64,000 nucleotides of DNA from Rhodophyticola sp. CCM32 (GCF_004751985.1 NZ_CP038492.1:1-64000), one strand, 5' to 3'; positions 7,764-16,785 are shown, counted from the stretch's first letter. Translations and numbers: made by a program. Notes: generated by a model not told the origin, from the letters alone.

Positions 7764-9640
7764 GGAGCAACTCAGCGACGTCCGGCGTGTTGAACGCAAG
7801 AGGATAGTCCTTGAGGTCGAAAATGCGATCAAGACAAGGGTCGGAGGTAAGGTCACGAGACTTGAGCATTCAGTGCTCAAGTCGGCGTATCCACGTCGCC
7901 CATACACAGAAGGGTGGCGCGTTCCTGTCGTATTCACCGATGGCCAGATTCGAGATGTCGATGTTCTTGTATCTGCTGCTTTTCCCAACGTGCCGCCGCG
8001 CGCAGCACTTGTGGATCGGCCCGCCTATCTGACTTGGCCGCATATCGAGCATGATGGCATTCTCTGTCTGCTGAACAACTTGAGCGAAGTTGACCCAGAT
8101 GACCCGGTGTCCGTCGCCATCAATATCCTTGGCCGGGCAGTTCAATTGGTTGAAGAACTCATCGATGGCGCAATCGTCGATCGCGACTTCAAAGAAGAGT
8201 TCCTGACATATTGGTTCTACGGAGCCAGTGACGCCGCAAAAGACGTTGTCACACTCTTTGAACCAGTTTCGCCCTCACGCGGAGTTTTTCAGTATAAGCA
8301 TGACGGTATCACCTACGTCGGAGATGATGTTGATCAGTTGGCAACTTGGATCAGCAACCGCTTTGGGCAAAAGGAAGCAGCGAGATGCCGACACCGCGCC
8401 GCGCGCGCGGCCTTCATCTGGTTGAAAGAGCCCCCCTGCCGTCCCAGTACCCCCAAACTGGGGCGGATGTCTTGGCCCTGATCTCCGGCCTTGGCGAAGA
8501 CGTGGTAACGGTCGCAAATGAGACTGCACTTAGCCAAGACGCAGAGGTTCTGTTTCTCTTTGCAGCTAACGGGCGTGGTGGTCCCGGCGTAGTTCCCGTT
8601 CATGTCGACCGCCGCGACAGTCAAAAAGGAAGTGGCGGCAAGGACGAGAAAATGCTTCATCGCGGATTTCGTGTTGGCAAGAGTCCAGCACCGCTGCTGC
8701 TTGCAAAGACCTTTGGCACGAACAAAGTCAGGCGCACTCAGGTCGACCGTGCGGACGCTCCCTGGATACATGGTCGCGGGCAGGACCGCCGCAGCCGCTC
8801 TTTGGGCAACAAGACTGTAACGGTTTTTGGGGCAGGCTCGGTCGGATCATTTGTGACGCAAGATTTGGCAAGATCCGGCGTTGGTCACATCAACATTGTG
8901 GACTACGACAAGTTGGCTTGGGCCAATGTTGGTCGGCATGTTCTTGGTGCGAGTTCTATCGGAAAAACAAGGCGATCGATTTGTCGCGAGTCTTGCGAGT
9001 TGAGTTCCCGCACCACCTCTTTTCCGGGTGGGACATGTCTGCGTTGTCGGTCCTAGATGAAGAAATTGAGGAACTCCTCAATGTTGATCTAATCGTCAGC
9101 GCGATGGGAAACTGGTCTGCCGAAAATGCGCTAAATCACTGGCACCTACGTCACCGTCAAAGTTTGAATCTCATCTACGGCTGGACTGAAGATCATGCCC
9201 TCGCCGGTTCCGCAGCTGTGATATCAAATGAGGGTGGGTGCTTGGCCTGTGGCATTGACCGCATCGGTAATCTGATCCAGCCCTTGACCACTTGGCCATC
9301 TACCCAGGAGCTCCAGACTGAGCCATCGTGCGCCGATCATTATCGCCACTACGGAGCAACCGAGCTTGCGAACGTAACGAATATGATCTCACGCGTCGTC
9401 GTCGATGAGTTGGTTTTGCCGTCAACAGAAGGGTACAGAAAAAACTGGATTGGCTCTTTGAGCGAAGTCAAAGCACTAGGTGGAATGATCACGCCGTGGG
9501 CGAACAAGATTGTTGGACCTGACACCATAGGTGAGGTTATGGCAATGAGCCAATGGCCTTCAGGTCCTTGTCATCAATGTGGTGATCCAACGAAAGAAGG
9601 GGCGGTCTCATCAAAGGAGTTGGACGTTATCCTCGATTGA
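7756..9640 (+). pseudogene. cap2: Cap2-like E2-E1 fusion of type II CBASS, two frameshifts
   Basis: A ubiquitin-like conjugation enzyme read in three frames. The first part has an E2-like domain with the cysteine motif HDGILCLLNN (Cys104). The second carries the E1/ThiF adenylation motif VFGAGSVGSF, and the third holds GGCLACG and a CHQC pair near the C-terminus. The frames join cleanly if one C is added to the C6 run at 8431-8436 and one A to the A5 run at 8963-8967, giving a full 628-residue protein. In type II CBASS, Cap2 conjugates the CD-NTase C-terminus to targets and primes it. Either the gene is dead or the consensus is wrong at both runs. No Cap3 (JAB peptidase) gene is present downstream. 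Confidence 0.8.
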
Positions 9641-10819
9641 TGAATCCGGTCACGTTAGCGGGTTTCGCTTCCGAGAGCCACGTCTCGCTCAAGAGAATGC
9701 GCCCTTTTTCGACATAGGCACGGTAGACTTCGGCAAGCTGCATAGACCTTTCGATGAGCTCGTCGGGATTTCGATGCAACAACATCATCGCGTTTTGATC
9801 CGAGTATCCCAGCCAATTTATGATGCGGAAATTGATCGCGGTGTCGCCCCAACCATACCCCGACATCACCAACGAATTGTGTTGCCTGAATGCCTGATGC
9901 ATGCGGTAGAAAATCTCTGAGAAGATACCCCGATTATACGTCAGTATTTTGCCTGGTCCTGACAAGAACGCCGGCGTCTTGATGTCGATGTGCTTCTGCA
10001 AACCGCTGGCAAGTCGGCAATTATGGAGGTTCGACCCACAGAAGACGGCTGGGTAAGAAACGCCACGCACACGGTACCAATCCACCGACCCATGCGGCTT
10101 CAGAATCCGAACCTTGGCGGACGTCGTGTCAAAGTCACTGTCATCGAAAAAACGCAGATCCCCATCAACCGGGCCAAAACCATCCGCGAATGGGATATCA
10201 TTTTGGCGAAGCAACCGCTCCACCAAGGTGTCGTGGTTCAATGTGATGATGTCGAGCCGCTCTATGCTCGCATCACGGGCCAGCTCGACCACCAGGTCCA
10301 AACCGTCGATCCTGTCGGTTTCGAGATACTCGGCCACAAGCCACTCGATGAACCCCGCGCCCGAGACGCCAAATGGTAGAGCGCAATGAGACGTGCGTCG
10401 ATGCAGTCGCCATCTAAGAGCGCCTCAGCTTCACTTTCTACCTTGTCCACAAAGGCGCCGGTCATCGCGTCCTCGGTGAGCCCGAGGCTGTTCTGCTTGA
10501 TTTGCGTACACATCTGAAACAGATCTTCGTAGCTGGTCATTGATCGGTAGATCGACCCTGATCTTTTGAATGATGTTCCCGACACGTAAGGTGCGGCTTC
10601 ATCAAGATAGTGTTTGTCGATCTTGCCAAGAATTCTGAGCAAGTGCTGTTCATCATCGAGCGCCTTGACACGACGACCTTGTTCGTCACCGGCGGCACAA
10701 AAGAACCCGCTATCGGCTGGGTCGTAACAGTAGGCACCTTCGAGCAGCTGCTCGGTGATTGTCATAACACTGGGAAGACCTGACGCCAGCGAGACACCTG
10801 ATCCCAGAAACAAAATCAT
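9627..10819 (-). pseudogene. SIR2-family protein (probable NAD-consuming effector), one frameshift
   Basis: The frame starts at ATG 10819 with MILFLGSGVSLASGLPS, the nucleotide-binding glycine motif of SIR2-like domains. Later motifs are TLNHDTLVE (Asn195), KPHGSVDW (His243) and SGYGWGDTAIN, all expected in SIR2-type NADases. The frame breaks near 10371-10373, an AAA on the + strand; adding one base there gives a continuous 397-residue protein reading ALYHFGVSGAGFIEWL across the join. SIR2 domains in defence systems usually destroy NAD+ to block phage. No separate sensor domain is obvious. Its ATG overlaps the scpB stop (ATGA), so it is the third gene of a DUF1403-scpB-SIR2 operon. Its end overlaps the convergent cap2 end by 14 bases. 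Confidence 0.75.
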
Positions 10820-11439
10820 GATGCGGCCGGCAGGCTTTGGACTTCGCGACCATCTGTGAACCCTGCATCCGCCAATTGCTCCCGATCCGGCAGGTCTTGA
10901 AGCGTCTCCAGATCGAAAGAAACGAGGAACTGTTCCGTCGTCACATAGGTATAGGGCGCGCCGCGTCGCGGTGACCGTGGGCCCGTCCCGATCAGTCCTT
11001 GCGTATGTAATCTGCCGATCAGGTCGCGGCTGATCTCCTTCCCAAAAATGTCCTTCAACCCGTCCCGGGTGATCGGCTGGTGGTAGGCAATGGCAGCCAG
11101 CACGGCGATGTCGTTTTCGCGCAGGTCCAGGTCCTGATTTCCGATATCGGCCGCTGCCCGAATTGTAGCTGCATAGGAAGGTCGCGTCCGCAGCATCCAA
11201 GCGTCCGCGACGCGGGCAATTTCATAGGGCCGATCCGCCAAGGCATCCCACAAATCCTCGATCAACATGTCCACCGACACCCCCTGCCCCACGACGCGCG
11301 CCAGGTCCTCGCGCGGCACCGGCGAGGCACTGGCAAACAGCACAGCCTCGATCCGGCGCATCCATTCGCACCAGCGCAACTCTTGGGGAAGCTCTTCAAG
11401 CTCCCGATCAAGCCCCTCGTCTGTCTGATCCTTGGCCAT
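10816..11439 (-). CDS. scpB: ScpB-family segregation/condensation protein
   Basis: A 207-residue ScpB homologue with two winged-helix domains. Recognisable blocks are RIEAVLFASASPVPREDL near residue 29, then DIAVLAAIAYHQPITRDGL near 109 and a YTYVTTEQFLVSF block followed by LQDLPD. Housekeeping ScpB dimers bridge ScpA and SMC in chromosome condensation. This copy sits in a mobile island with no scpA or smc beside it, so it is probably not the housekeeping one. It begins two bases after the DUF1403 gene and overlaps the SIR2 gene by four bases. A sensor or adaptor role in defence is a hypothesis only. Confidence 0.85.
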   Translation of the reverse strand: MAKDQTDEGLDRELEELPQELRWCEWMRRIEAVLFASASPVPREDLARVVGQGVSVDMLIEDLWDALADRPYEIARVADAWMLRTRPSYAATIRAAADIGNQDLDLRENDIAVLAAIAYHQPITRDGLKDIFGKEISRDLIGRLHTQGLIGTGPRSPRRGAPYTYVTTEQFLVSFDLETLQDLPDREQLADAGFTDGREVQSLPAAS

Positions 11440-11441
11440 CG

Positions 11442-12323
11442 CTAGACTCCATACAGCCGAAAGGTGTCACGCCCGGTCAACTCGCGCACTGCACCGAGCG
11501 CGACCAACCGGTCGCAGAATCGCCGCGCCGCGCGATCGGAGCGCAGCGAGGTGAGCGCCGTCGGCGCGACGGCATCTGATGCCAAAAACACTGCCACAGC
11601 CTCCTCCGCTCCTTTGGCGCGCAACTTCGGGGCAACCTCTCGCAATCGCGCGGCCCGGCGTGACAGATCGGCGGCCTGTCTTGTCGCTTCAATGACGCCC
11701 GTGGTTATCGCCCGATGGCAGGCCAGCCGCAGCTCGTCACCTGACTTTCGCAGATCGCCGCGTTTGAGACTGAGCCCCAAAAGCGACGTCACATGCGACC
11801 ATCCAAGCGCCTGCGCCAGAGTAGCGTCGGCGAGGAGTACCGCCCCGGTGTGATCGCGGGGCCGATCTGTGAGAACGGCTTCCACAACAGCCGCCGCGCG
11901 AGCAACCGGCGCGCCCTGCCCTGACCCGTCAAGCCAAACCGCAATCTGGTCCGGCTCCAGATCAGGCAACGCGCGGTGAAGCGCATTGACTGACACAGGT
12001 CTTTCGATGGCCCGTCGCCAGGACAGGTAAACCTCCCCAGCAGGGCCCGGGCTGTCACCAGGCTGCAGAAACGCCACCGCATCGCGTAGCTCTGAAGCCC
12101 GCTCCGGGCGTCCTTGATGCGTCATGCTGGCGTCCGCGGCGCGCAGCGCCAGCCGCGCCCGCAGCAAGGTCTGGGGCACATCCTCCCGGTTCAACACAAG
12201 ATGCAGATGGTTCAGCGCCGCGCCTGACAAAAACGCCACATCTTCAGGGGTTTCCGCACTAGCAGAGGTGACCCAGGTGGGCAATCGCGGTAGCGTGTCA
12301 AAGCTGTCAGCGGCATAGGTCAT
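11442..12323 (-). CDS. DUF1403 family protein
   Basis: A 293-residue protein recognised as DUF1403 from blocks such as LRARLALRAADASM, GPAGEVYLSWRRAIERPVS and the C-terminal RELTGRDTFRLYGV. No enzyme motif, signal peptide or membrane segment is visible; it is Ala/Arg-rich and mostly helical. DUF1403 genes occur next to scpB in Rhodobacteraceae, but their function is unknown to me. It is the first gene of a compact operon with scpB (2-base gap) and the SIR2 gene, so the three products probably work together. The promoter should lie in 12324-12603, shared with the divergent DUF3883 gene. Confidence 0.85.
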   Translation of the reverse strand: MTYAADSFDTLPRLPTWVTSASAETPEDVAFLSGAALNHLHLVLNREDVPQTLLRARLALRAADASMTHQGRPERASELRDAVAFLQPGDSPGPAGEVYLSWRRAIERPVSVNALHRALPDLEPDQIAVWLDGSGQGAPVARAAAVVEAVLTDRPRDHTGAVLLADATLAQALGWSHVTSLLGLSLKRGDLRKSGDELRLACHRAITTGVIEATRQAADLSRRAARLREVAPKLRAKGAEEAVAVFLASDAVAPTALTSLRSDRAARRFCDRLVALGAVRELTGRDTFRLYGV

Positions 12324-12603
12324 ACCACAAGACTATCCTGTCGCGGCGCATTCCGCTACCATATAGTGAGCAAACCGCCCCACCTTACAGCTCTTTTCTA
12401 TGTCCAATAAGTTTGCATTATCGGACGCTTTGACCGCTGCAAACTGTAGCAAATCTTCGTAGTGCAAGCTCATAGACGTGGGGCTGGGTTGAAATACTGA
12501 ACCGTACTGATGATCGGCCACCTGAAGTACTTTTTGGGTCGATGGCGTGCTTCAGTTCCACACTCTCAATGACGCCAATCAAACCTTCCCTTAGCCTGGC
12601 GCG

Positions 12604-13440
12604 ATGTCGAGCCAAGCGTGGACAGATACCGAGAATGACCTGATCGTCGCGGACTATTTCGCGATGTTGGCTGACGACGTGGCAGGCCGTGCTTACAATA
12701 AGGTTGCGCATCGACGGCAGCTCTTGCCACGCCTCAACAACCGTACGGAAGGCTCGGTTGAGTTCAAACACCAGAACATCAGCGCAGTGCTCAAGGGACT
12801 CGGCGAGGTCTGGATCACCGGATACAAGCCCGCGTTCAACTTCCAGGCCAGCTTGATCGACGCCGTCGCACGCTGGATGGCGATGAACCCAGACTGGGTG
12901 TATCGTTCCTTTTCCTCCCGGCCGATAGAAGGCATGGCCGAAGCGGCGCAAATCTGGGTCGGGCCTGCACCGACCCTCACCAACCAGCCGCCGCCGGACG
13001 AGCTGGAACAAATGATTCGCATTGCGCGAAAGTTCGACGTGGCCGCGCGGGATGAGCGCAATCGCGCCCTCAGGAAGACTGGGGAGGAGCGCGTCCTGAA
13101 GCATGAGCGCGACACACTAACTGAAGCGGGGCGCCAGGATCTGGCGCGAGAAGTCCGCTGGGTCTCAGACGAATACGGCGATGGCGCAGGGTATGACATT
13201 GCCAGTTTCGATGCGGACGGGCGGCAGCGTCTGATCGAGGTCAAGACCACGAACGGGTGGGAGCGCACGCCATTCCATATCTCGCGCAATGAGCTTGCCG
13301 TGGCGGATGAACGGCGCGAGGAACGGTGCTTGTTCCGCCTATGGAACTTCGCCCGGACACCCAAAGCGTTCGAGTTGCGGCCGCCGCTGGACGCACATGT
13401 GCCGCTGACCGCGACCAGTTTTCAGGGAAGCTTTCACTGA
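12604..13440 (+). CDS. DUF3883 domain protein, restriction-nuclease-like
   Basis: A 278-residue protein. The N-terminal half contains HRRQLLPRLNNRTEGSVEFKH, a region shared by many DUF3883-associated proteins and possibly involved in recognition. The C-terminal half is the DUF3883 fold with GYDIASFDADGRQRLIEVKTT, which resembles a PD-(D/E)xK core (D...E-V-K) of restriction-type nucleases. It is divergent from the DUF1403-scpB-SIR2 operon over a 280-base gap. Substrate unknown; the nuclease call comes from motif likeness. No frame problem is seen. It may be a separate defence gene or part of the neighbouring module. Confidence 0.75.
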   Translation: MSSQAWTDTENDLIVADYFAMLADDVAGRAYNKVAHRRQLLPRLNNRTEGSVEFKHQNISAVLKGLGEVWITGYKPAFNFQASLIDAVARWMAMNPDWVYRSFSSRPIEGMAEAAQIWVGPAPTLTNQPPPDELEQMIRIARKFDVAARDERNRALRKTGEERVLKHERDTLTEAGRQDLAREVRWVSDEYGDGAGYDIASFDADGRQRLIEVKTTNGWERTPFHISRNELAVADERREERCLFRLWNFARTPKAFELRPPLDAHVPLTATSFQGSFH

Positions 13441-13972
13441 GTAGTGTTGACGTGACCCGGCTCGGAAACATGGCAATAATGGAGCGCGAGATAAAAGAGG
13501 TGCCGCACTTGGCGTGCAAGCATCTGTTGAGAATGGGTTCTTTGCGCCGCACCCCTGGGATCCGTGCGGCAGGATGTCATCTAAGCCATTGAATCTATGT
13601 AATTAATCGCGCGGCAGCTGCCGAGGAAAGTAATCCACTGACACTGAGATTTACTCACGATATCAGATAGTTGCTGGATTTTCTGGCACTGCAGGCTTCG
13701 GCCCGGCACGCAAGAACCTAAACGACAACAACACCTTGGCACGCCACCGTGCCAGCCCTTTTATCTTGCGATACATCCTGATGGTCCCAGCGCGCATGCT
13801 ATGCGATCGATTTGATCACCCCAGCGCGCGCATCGACCGTGCTTGTCTGCAGCCACCACGAGTGGGGCGCTTGAAAGATATGCCGTCCGATTTGCACGTC
13901 GCTGCTGGCCGTATTGCGACCATTGCGCATTGCCTCTGCACAGTGTCGCTCGATGGACCCATGCTGCTCAGT
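13441..13972. other. Non-coding stretch between DUF3883 gene and integrase region
   Basis: I see no convincing gene in these 532 bases. Open frames here lack recognisable motifs or good ribosome sites. A 12-base palindrome CGGCAGCTGCCG lies at 13612-13623. The DUF3883 gene's transcript probably ends here, but no classic hairpin plus T-run stands out. Confidence 0.4.
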
Positions 13973-14272
13973 ATGGCACTGCAACCGCGTCCTTCGCCGC
14001 CACGTAATTACCCGCCCCAGCTGGTCGATGCCGCACGGATCGAGGCGGCGCTTCTAAAGGTCGCCGTGCTGGTCGCAGAGGATCCGGCCTTCGCGCCGGT
14101 CTTCGAGCGGTTGGAGGAGGAATTGGCCGCGGCCGTGAAGGAAGAGAAGCGGCTCTCGGAGGCTCAGCGCCGGGCGCGTACCTTGCTGGCTCAGAAAGCG
14201 ATGCGGTTGACGAGTTCGGCGACGTGCTCCAGCGACGCGCCTTTGCCGTACCGCTCCCGGTCGAGGCGGTGA
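13973..14272 (+). CDS. Small hypothetical protein convergent with the integrase
   Basis: A possible 99-residue protein beginning MALQPRPSPPRNYPPQL and running into a charged helical region (IEAALLKVAVLVAEDPAF, then RLEEELAAAVKEEKRL). The composition looks like real protein, and similar short proteins are found beside Rhodobacteraceae integrases. Its last 82 bases overlap the integrase 3' end on the other strand, where the translation turns Ser/Arg-rich and may no longer be meaningful. The ribosome site is weak, and an ATG at 13961 is an alternative start. Function unknown. Confidence 0.4.
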   Translation: MALQPRPSPPRNYPPQLVDAARIEAALLKVAVLVAEDPAFAPVFERLEEELAAAVKEEKRLSEAQRRARTLLAQKAMRLTSSATCSSDAPLPYRSRSRR

Positions 14273-15459
14273 CCAAAGAGGTCGCGGCGGATGCGGTCGT
14301 CGATCCCGGCGGCGAGCATACGGTCCTCGAAGGCATGGCGCAGGGAATACATCGAGTGGCGCGGCGTCTCGAGCAGGCCGTTGGCTCGGAGGAACTTGTT
14401 GACGACGGCGCTCAAGCTGGCGCTGTTGCGGTAGCGGGGGAAGCCTTCGGGGAACTGCTTGAAGGCCTCGAGCGAGACGCCAGTCAGCGGGATCACACGG
14501 CGGGCGAAGTGCGACTTCAACTGTCGTCCGTCAGGTTCGATGGAAATATGCGGCACGTCGCAATCCAACCGGATCGTGTCAGACGTCAGGGCCGCCCCTT
14601 CTGAGGGTCGGTATCCGGTGTTGATCATTCCCAAGAGCAGAGCGCGGGCCTGGTCATTCAACCCGCCCAGCGCGCCCGGCGCGAGTAGCCGCGTCATGAT
14701 CCACTCCTCGCTGAACGGCGGGCGCGTCTGCTTCTCGCCCTCCTTGAAGGACAATTCACCCAAGGGCAGCGACAGCCCAAGACGCTTCATCATATTCACG
14801 GTCTTGAGCACGTCACCCAGATGGATCAGGTCCTTGTTGGCCGAGTTCGCCGTGACTTCGCCCGCCTCGATCCGGTCGAGCCAGTGCTGACGGAAGTCCA
14901 GCATGTCGTCGCGCGTGATATTGGCGATCTCTTTGTCACCAACGACTGCGACGAAGTTTTTCACCGCCTTCTTGCGTGGCGCTTCCCAGCGGCGGAGCTG
15001 GTCCTCACTCTTGCCAAGGGTCTTCTCCTTGGCGAGGCCCCAATACAGTTCCAGTGCTTTGGTGACCGTGATGCGGGGTTCGGGGACGGTGCCGAGAAGG
15101 GCAGCGGCTTCGATGGCATCGGGCTGATTTGCGGGCGCAGGGATGGCCTCGACGCGTTCAACAACATCCTCGACAGGCAGTTTGGCCACGGCCCCCGCAT
15201 CCAGATACCGAAAGCCCCGTGCCCTGGCCAGATCGCGCGCGGCCTCGTAGCAGGCCTCCGCATCCGCGCTGTTTCCGGCCAGACGCGCCTCCCAAGCCTC
15301 AATCATCTGGCTCCACGCCCGATCCGCTTTACTCTTCGCAAGCATTTCAGAGTCGGTATGCAGGCTGATCCAGACCGTTTCGCGTGGCTCAACTCCGCGA
15401 TACCTGCGTGGGACGCGGCGTCGGAGATGGTAAAGACGACCTCTTTTCGCAATGCTCAT
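14191..15459 (-). CDS. Tyrosine-recombinase integrase of the tRNA-Ser island
   Basis: A 422-residue site-specific integrase. The N-terminus MSIAKRGRLYHLRRRVPRRY matches the DUF6538 arm found on many Rhodobacteraceae integrases, followed by a SAM-like core-binding domain. The catalytic domain shows Arg in NTGYRPSEGAAL, the H-x-x-R box in HSMYSLRHAF, a third His in LFGHRLD and the nucleophilic Tyr in RERYGKG. It lies 142 bases downstream of the tRNA-Ser 3' end, in the same orientation, which is standard for islands integrated into a tRNA 3' end. All catalytic residues are present, so it may be active. No excisionase gene was recognised. Confidence 0.92.
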   Translation of the reverse strand: MSIAKRGRLYHLRRRVPRRYRGVEPRETVWISLHTDSEMLAKSKADRAWSQMIEAWEARLAGNSADAEACYEAARDLARARGFRYLDAGAVAKLPVEDVVERVEAIPAPANQPDAIEAAALLGTVPEPRITVTKALELYWGLAKEKTLGKSEDQLRRWEAPRKKAVKNFVAVVGDKEIANITRDDMLDFRQHWLDRIEAGEVTANSANKDLIHLGDVLKTVNMMKRLGLSLPLGELSFKEGEKQTRPPFSEEWIMTRLLAPGALGGLNDQARALLLGMINTGYRPSEGAALTSDTIRLDCDVPHISIEPDGRQLKSHFARRVIPLTGVSLEAFKQFPEGFPRYRNSASLSAVVNKFLRANGLLETPRHSMYSLRHAFEDRMLAAGIDDRIRRDLFGHRLDRERYGKGASLEHVAELVNRIAF

Positions 15460-15601
15460 GGCGGAAATCCTCCGCGTTTGTGCAGCAAATTGTGTAGCAA
15501 AATGTGCAGCAAATCAAGCGGACCAGAGGCCGCCGTCAGCGCGAACTCACCAAATTTCAACCTATTATCATGCGGTTGTGAGATATCGATTTTGATTAAA
15601 A

Positions 15602-15691
15602 TGGCGGAGGAGGTGGGATTCGAACCCACGGTACGCTTTCACGCACGCCGGTTTTCAAGACCGGTGCATTCGACCACTCTGCCACTCCTCC
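15602..15691 (-). tRNA. tRNA-Ser (anticodon TGA)
   Basis: On the minus strand the 90-base gene starts GGAGGAGTGGCAGAGTGG and ends CTCCTCCGCCA, forming a perfect 7-bp acceptor stem with an encoded CCA. The anticodon loop reads CTTGAAA within the CCGGT/ACCGG stem, giving anticodon TGA. It has a long variable arm (class II) and a GGTTCGAATCC T-arm. It is the likely attachment site of the island to its left. Confidence 0.95.
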
Positions 15692-15891
15692 ATGGTCAAA
15701 GGCCCCCATATCGACCGGATACTGATTCTGAAAGATCAATGCAGATTGTTGCCGATCTGGTCACGGTGGGTTTTCACAGACGCATCGAAGCTGTATCCTT
15801 TCCCGCAAAAGCGGGCTGACACGCCCGGCAGGCATGAAAAAACAAATGACAGGCGTGGTTTACGGCGCTTGGGCGGAGCGGGACACTCACG

Positions 15892-16769
15892 ATGACAAGC
15901 GGGTTTCGGATGACATCAGGCGCCCGGATGGCGTTTCTATTGGCAGGGTTTCTGGGTCTGGCGGCCTGCGAAGACGGGTTTCAGCTGCCCTTCGGGCAGG
16001 GCAGCACTGACGCGGATGAGGGCACAGAAGAAGGGCTGACGCCATCGGGGCCACGCGCCTTGTTGAACGCGATGTCGAGGCACCAGAGGTGTTTCAGGTC
16101 ACCGATCAGGGGCTGTGGGATGGCCGCCCGTCGCTTGGCGGTGTCTGGGTCGCGCACCCGGATGCGACCGATCCTGAAAGGGTGATCATCCGCGATACAG
16201 GCAGTGACCGGTTTGTCATCGGCGCGCTGTTCCGGCGTGAACGCGACAATCCCGGCCCGGCGCTGCAAATCTCGTCTGATGCGGCGGCGGCGCTGAATAT
16301 CATTGCCGGTCAGCCGACCGAGTTGAATGTCACGGCCCTGCGCCGCGCGGCGGAACCTGAACCCCTGCCGGATCCAGCCAGCGAGGAGGTGGCTGCCGCC
16401 TCTGCCGCACCGGAAACCATAGAGGCGCAATCGCTTGACCCGATCGCGGCGGCCTCTGCCGCGATTGATGAAAGCGAGGCTGCCGCCCCCGCATCGGCAC
16501 CGGTGCCGACGGTTGCTGCGGCTCCGGCATCCACTCTTGCGCGGCCTTATATCCAGATCGGGATTTTCAGCATCGAAGAAAATGCCAACAACACGGCACA
16601 GGCCTTGCGCACGGCGGGGATGGTGCCCACCATCTATGATCAAAGCAGCAGTTCGCGCCGGTTCTGGCGTGTCGTCGTCGGGCCGTCGCAAAGCAGCGCT
16701 GAGCGTCAGCAATTGCTGGAAACCGTGCGTGGCCTGGGTTTCCAGGATGCGTATTTCGTGACCAACTGA
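15892..16769 (+). pseudogene. SPOR-domain lipoprotein, one frameshift
   Basis: The first frame gives a lipoprotein signal (MAFLLAGFLGLAAC, with the lipobox cysteine after LAA). The second frame holds the rest: an acidic Ala/Pro-rich linker and a C-terminal SPOR domain (IQIGIFSIEENANNTAQALR then FWRVVVGPSQS). They join if one G is restored near 16062 (GCCTTGGTTGAACGC), giving 292 residues. SPOR domains bind denuded peptidoglycan at the division site. The next gene is a D,D-carboxypeptidase, 16 bases on, which fits a cell-wall role. Starts at 15892, 15910 and 15928 are all possible. Confidence 0.75.
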
Positions 16770-16785
16770 ACCCCATAGGGACCTT

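Larger units (their letters stand above)
1..15612. mobile_element. Integrative genomic (defence) island at tRNA-Ser, left end outside window
   Basis: The island is bounded on the right by the tRNA-Ser 3' end, which should supply the attachment core, with a tyrosine integrase next to it. Between the tRNA and the window start, nearly every gene belongs to a defence-related family: Qat-like, AbiE, CBASS with regulators, SIR2/ScpB and DUF3883. Base composition is visibly more AT-rich than the core, especially 2.6-2.7, 4.4-5.6 and 6.7-9.6 kb. The distal attachment repeat should lie left of base 1. Confidence 0.75.

Noticed and set aside
8431..8967. Programmed frameshifting in cap2
   Set aside because: Both breaks lie in homopolymers, but neither fits a classic X-XXY-YYZ heptamer, and identical breaks in many metabolic genes make consensus error the simpler explanation.
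10262..11200. Long minus-strand frame running through scpB into the SIR2 gene as one protein
   Set aside because: Its first third is an out-of-frame reading of scpB; the real SIR2 start is the ATG at 10819 that overlaps the scpB stop.
12418..13104. A 228-codon minus-strand frame opposite the DUF3883 gene
   Set aside because: The + strand DUF3883 protein has clear conserved blocks; the opposite frame has none.
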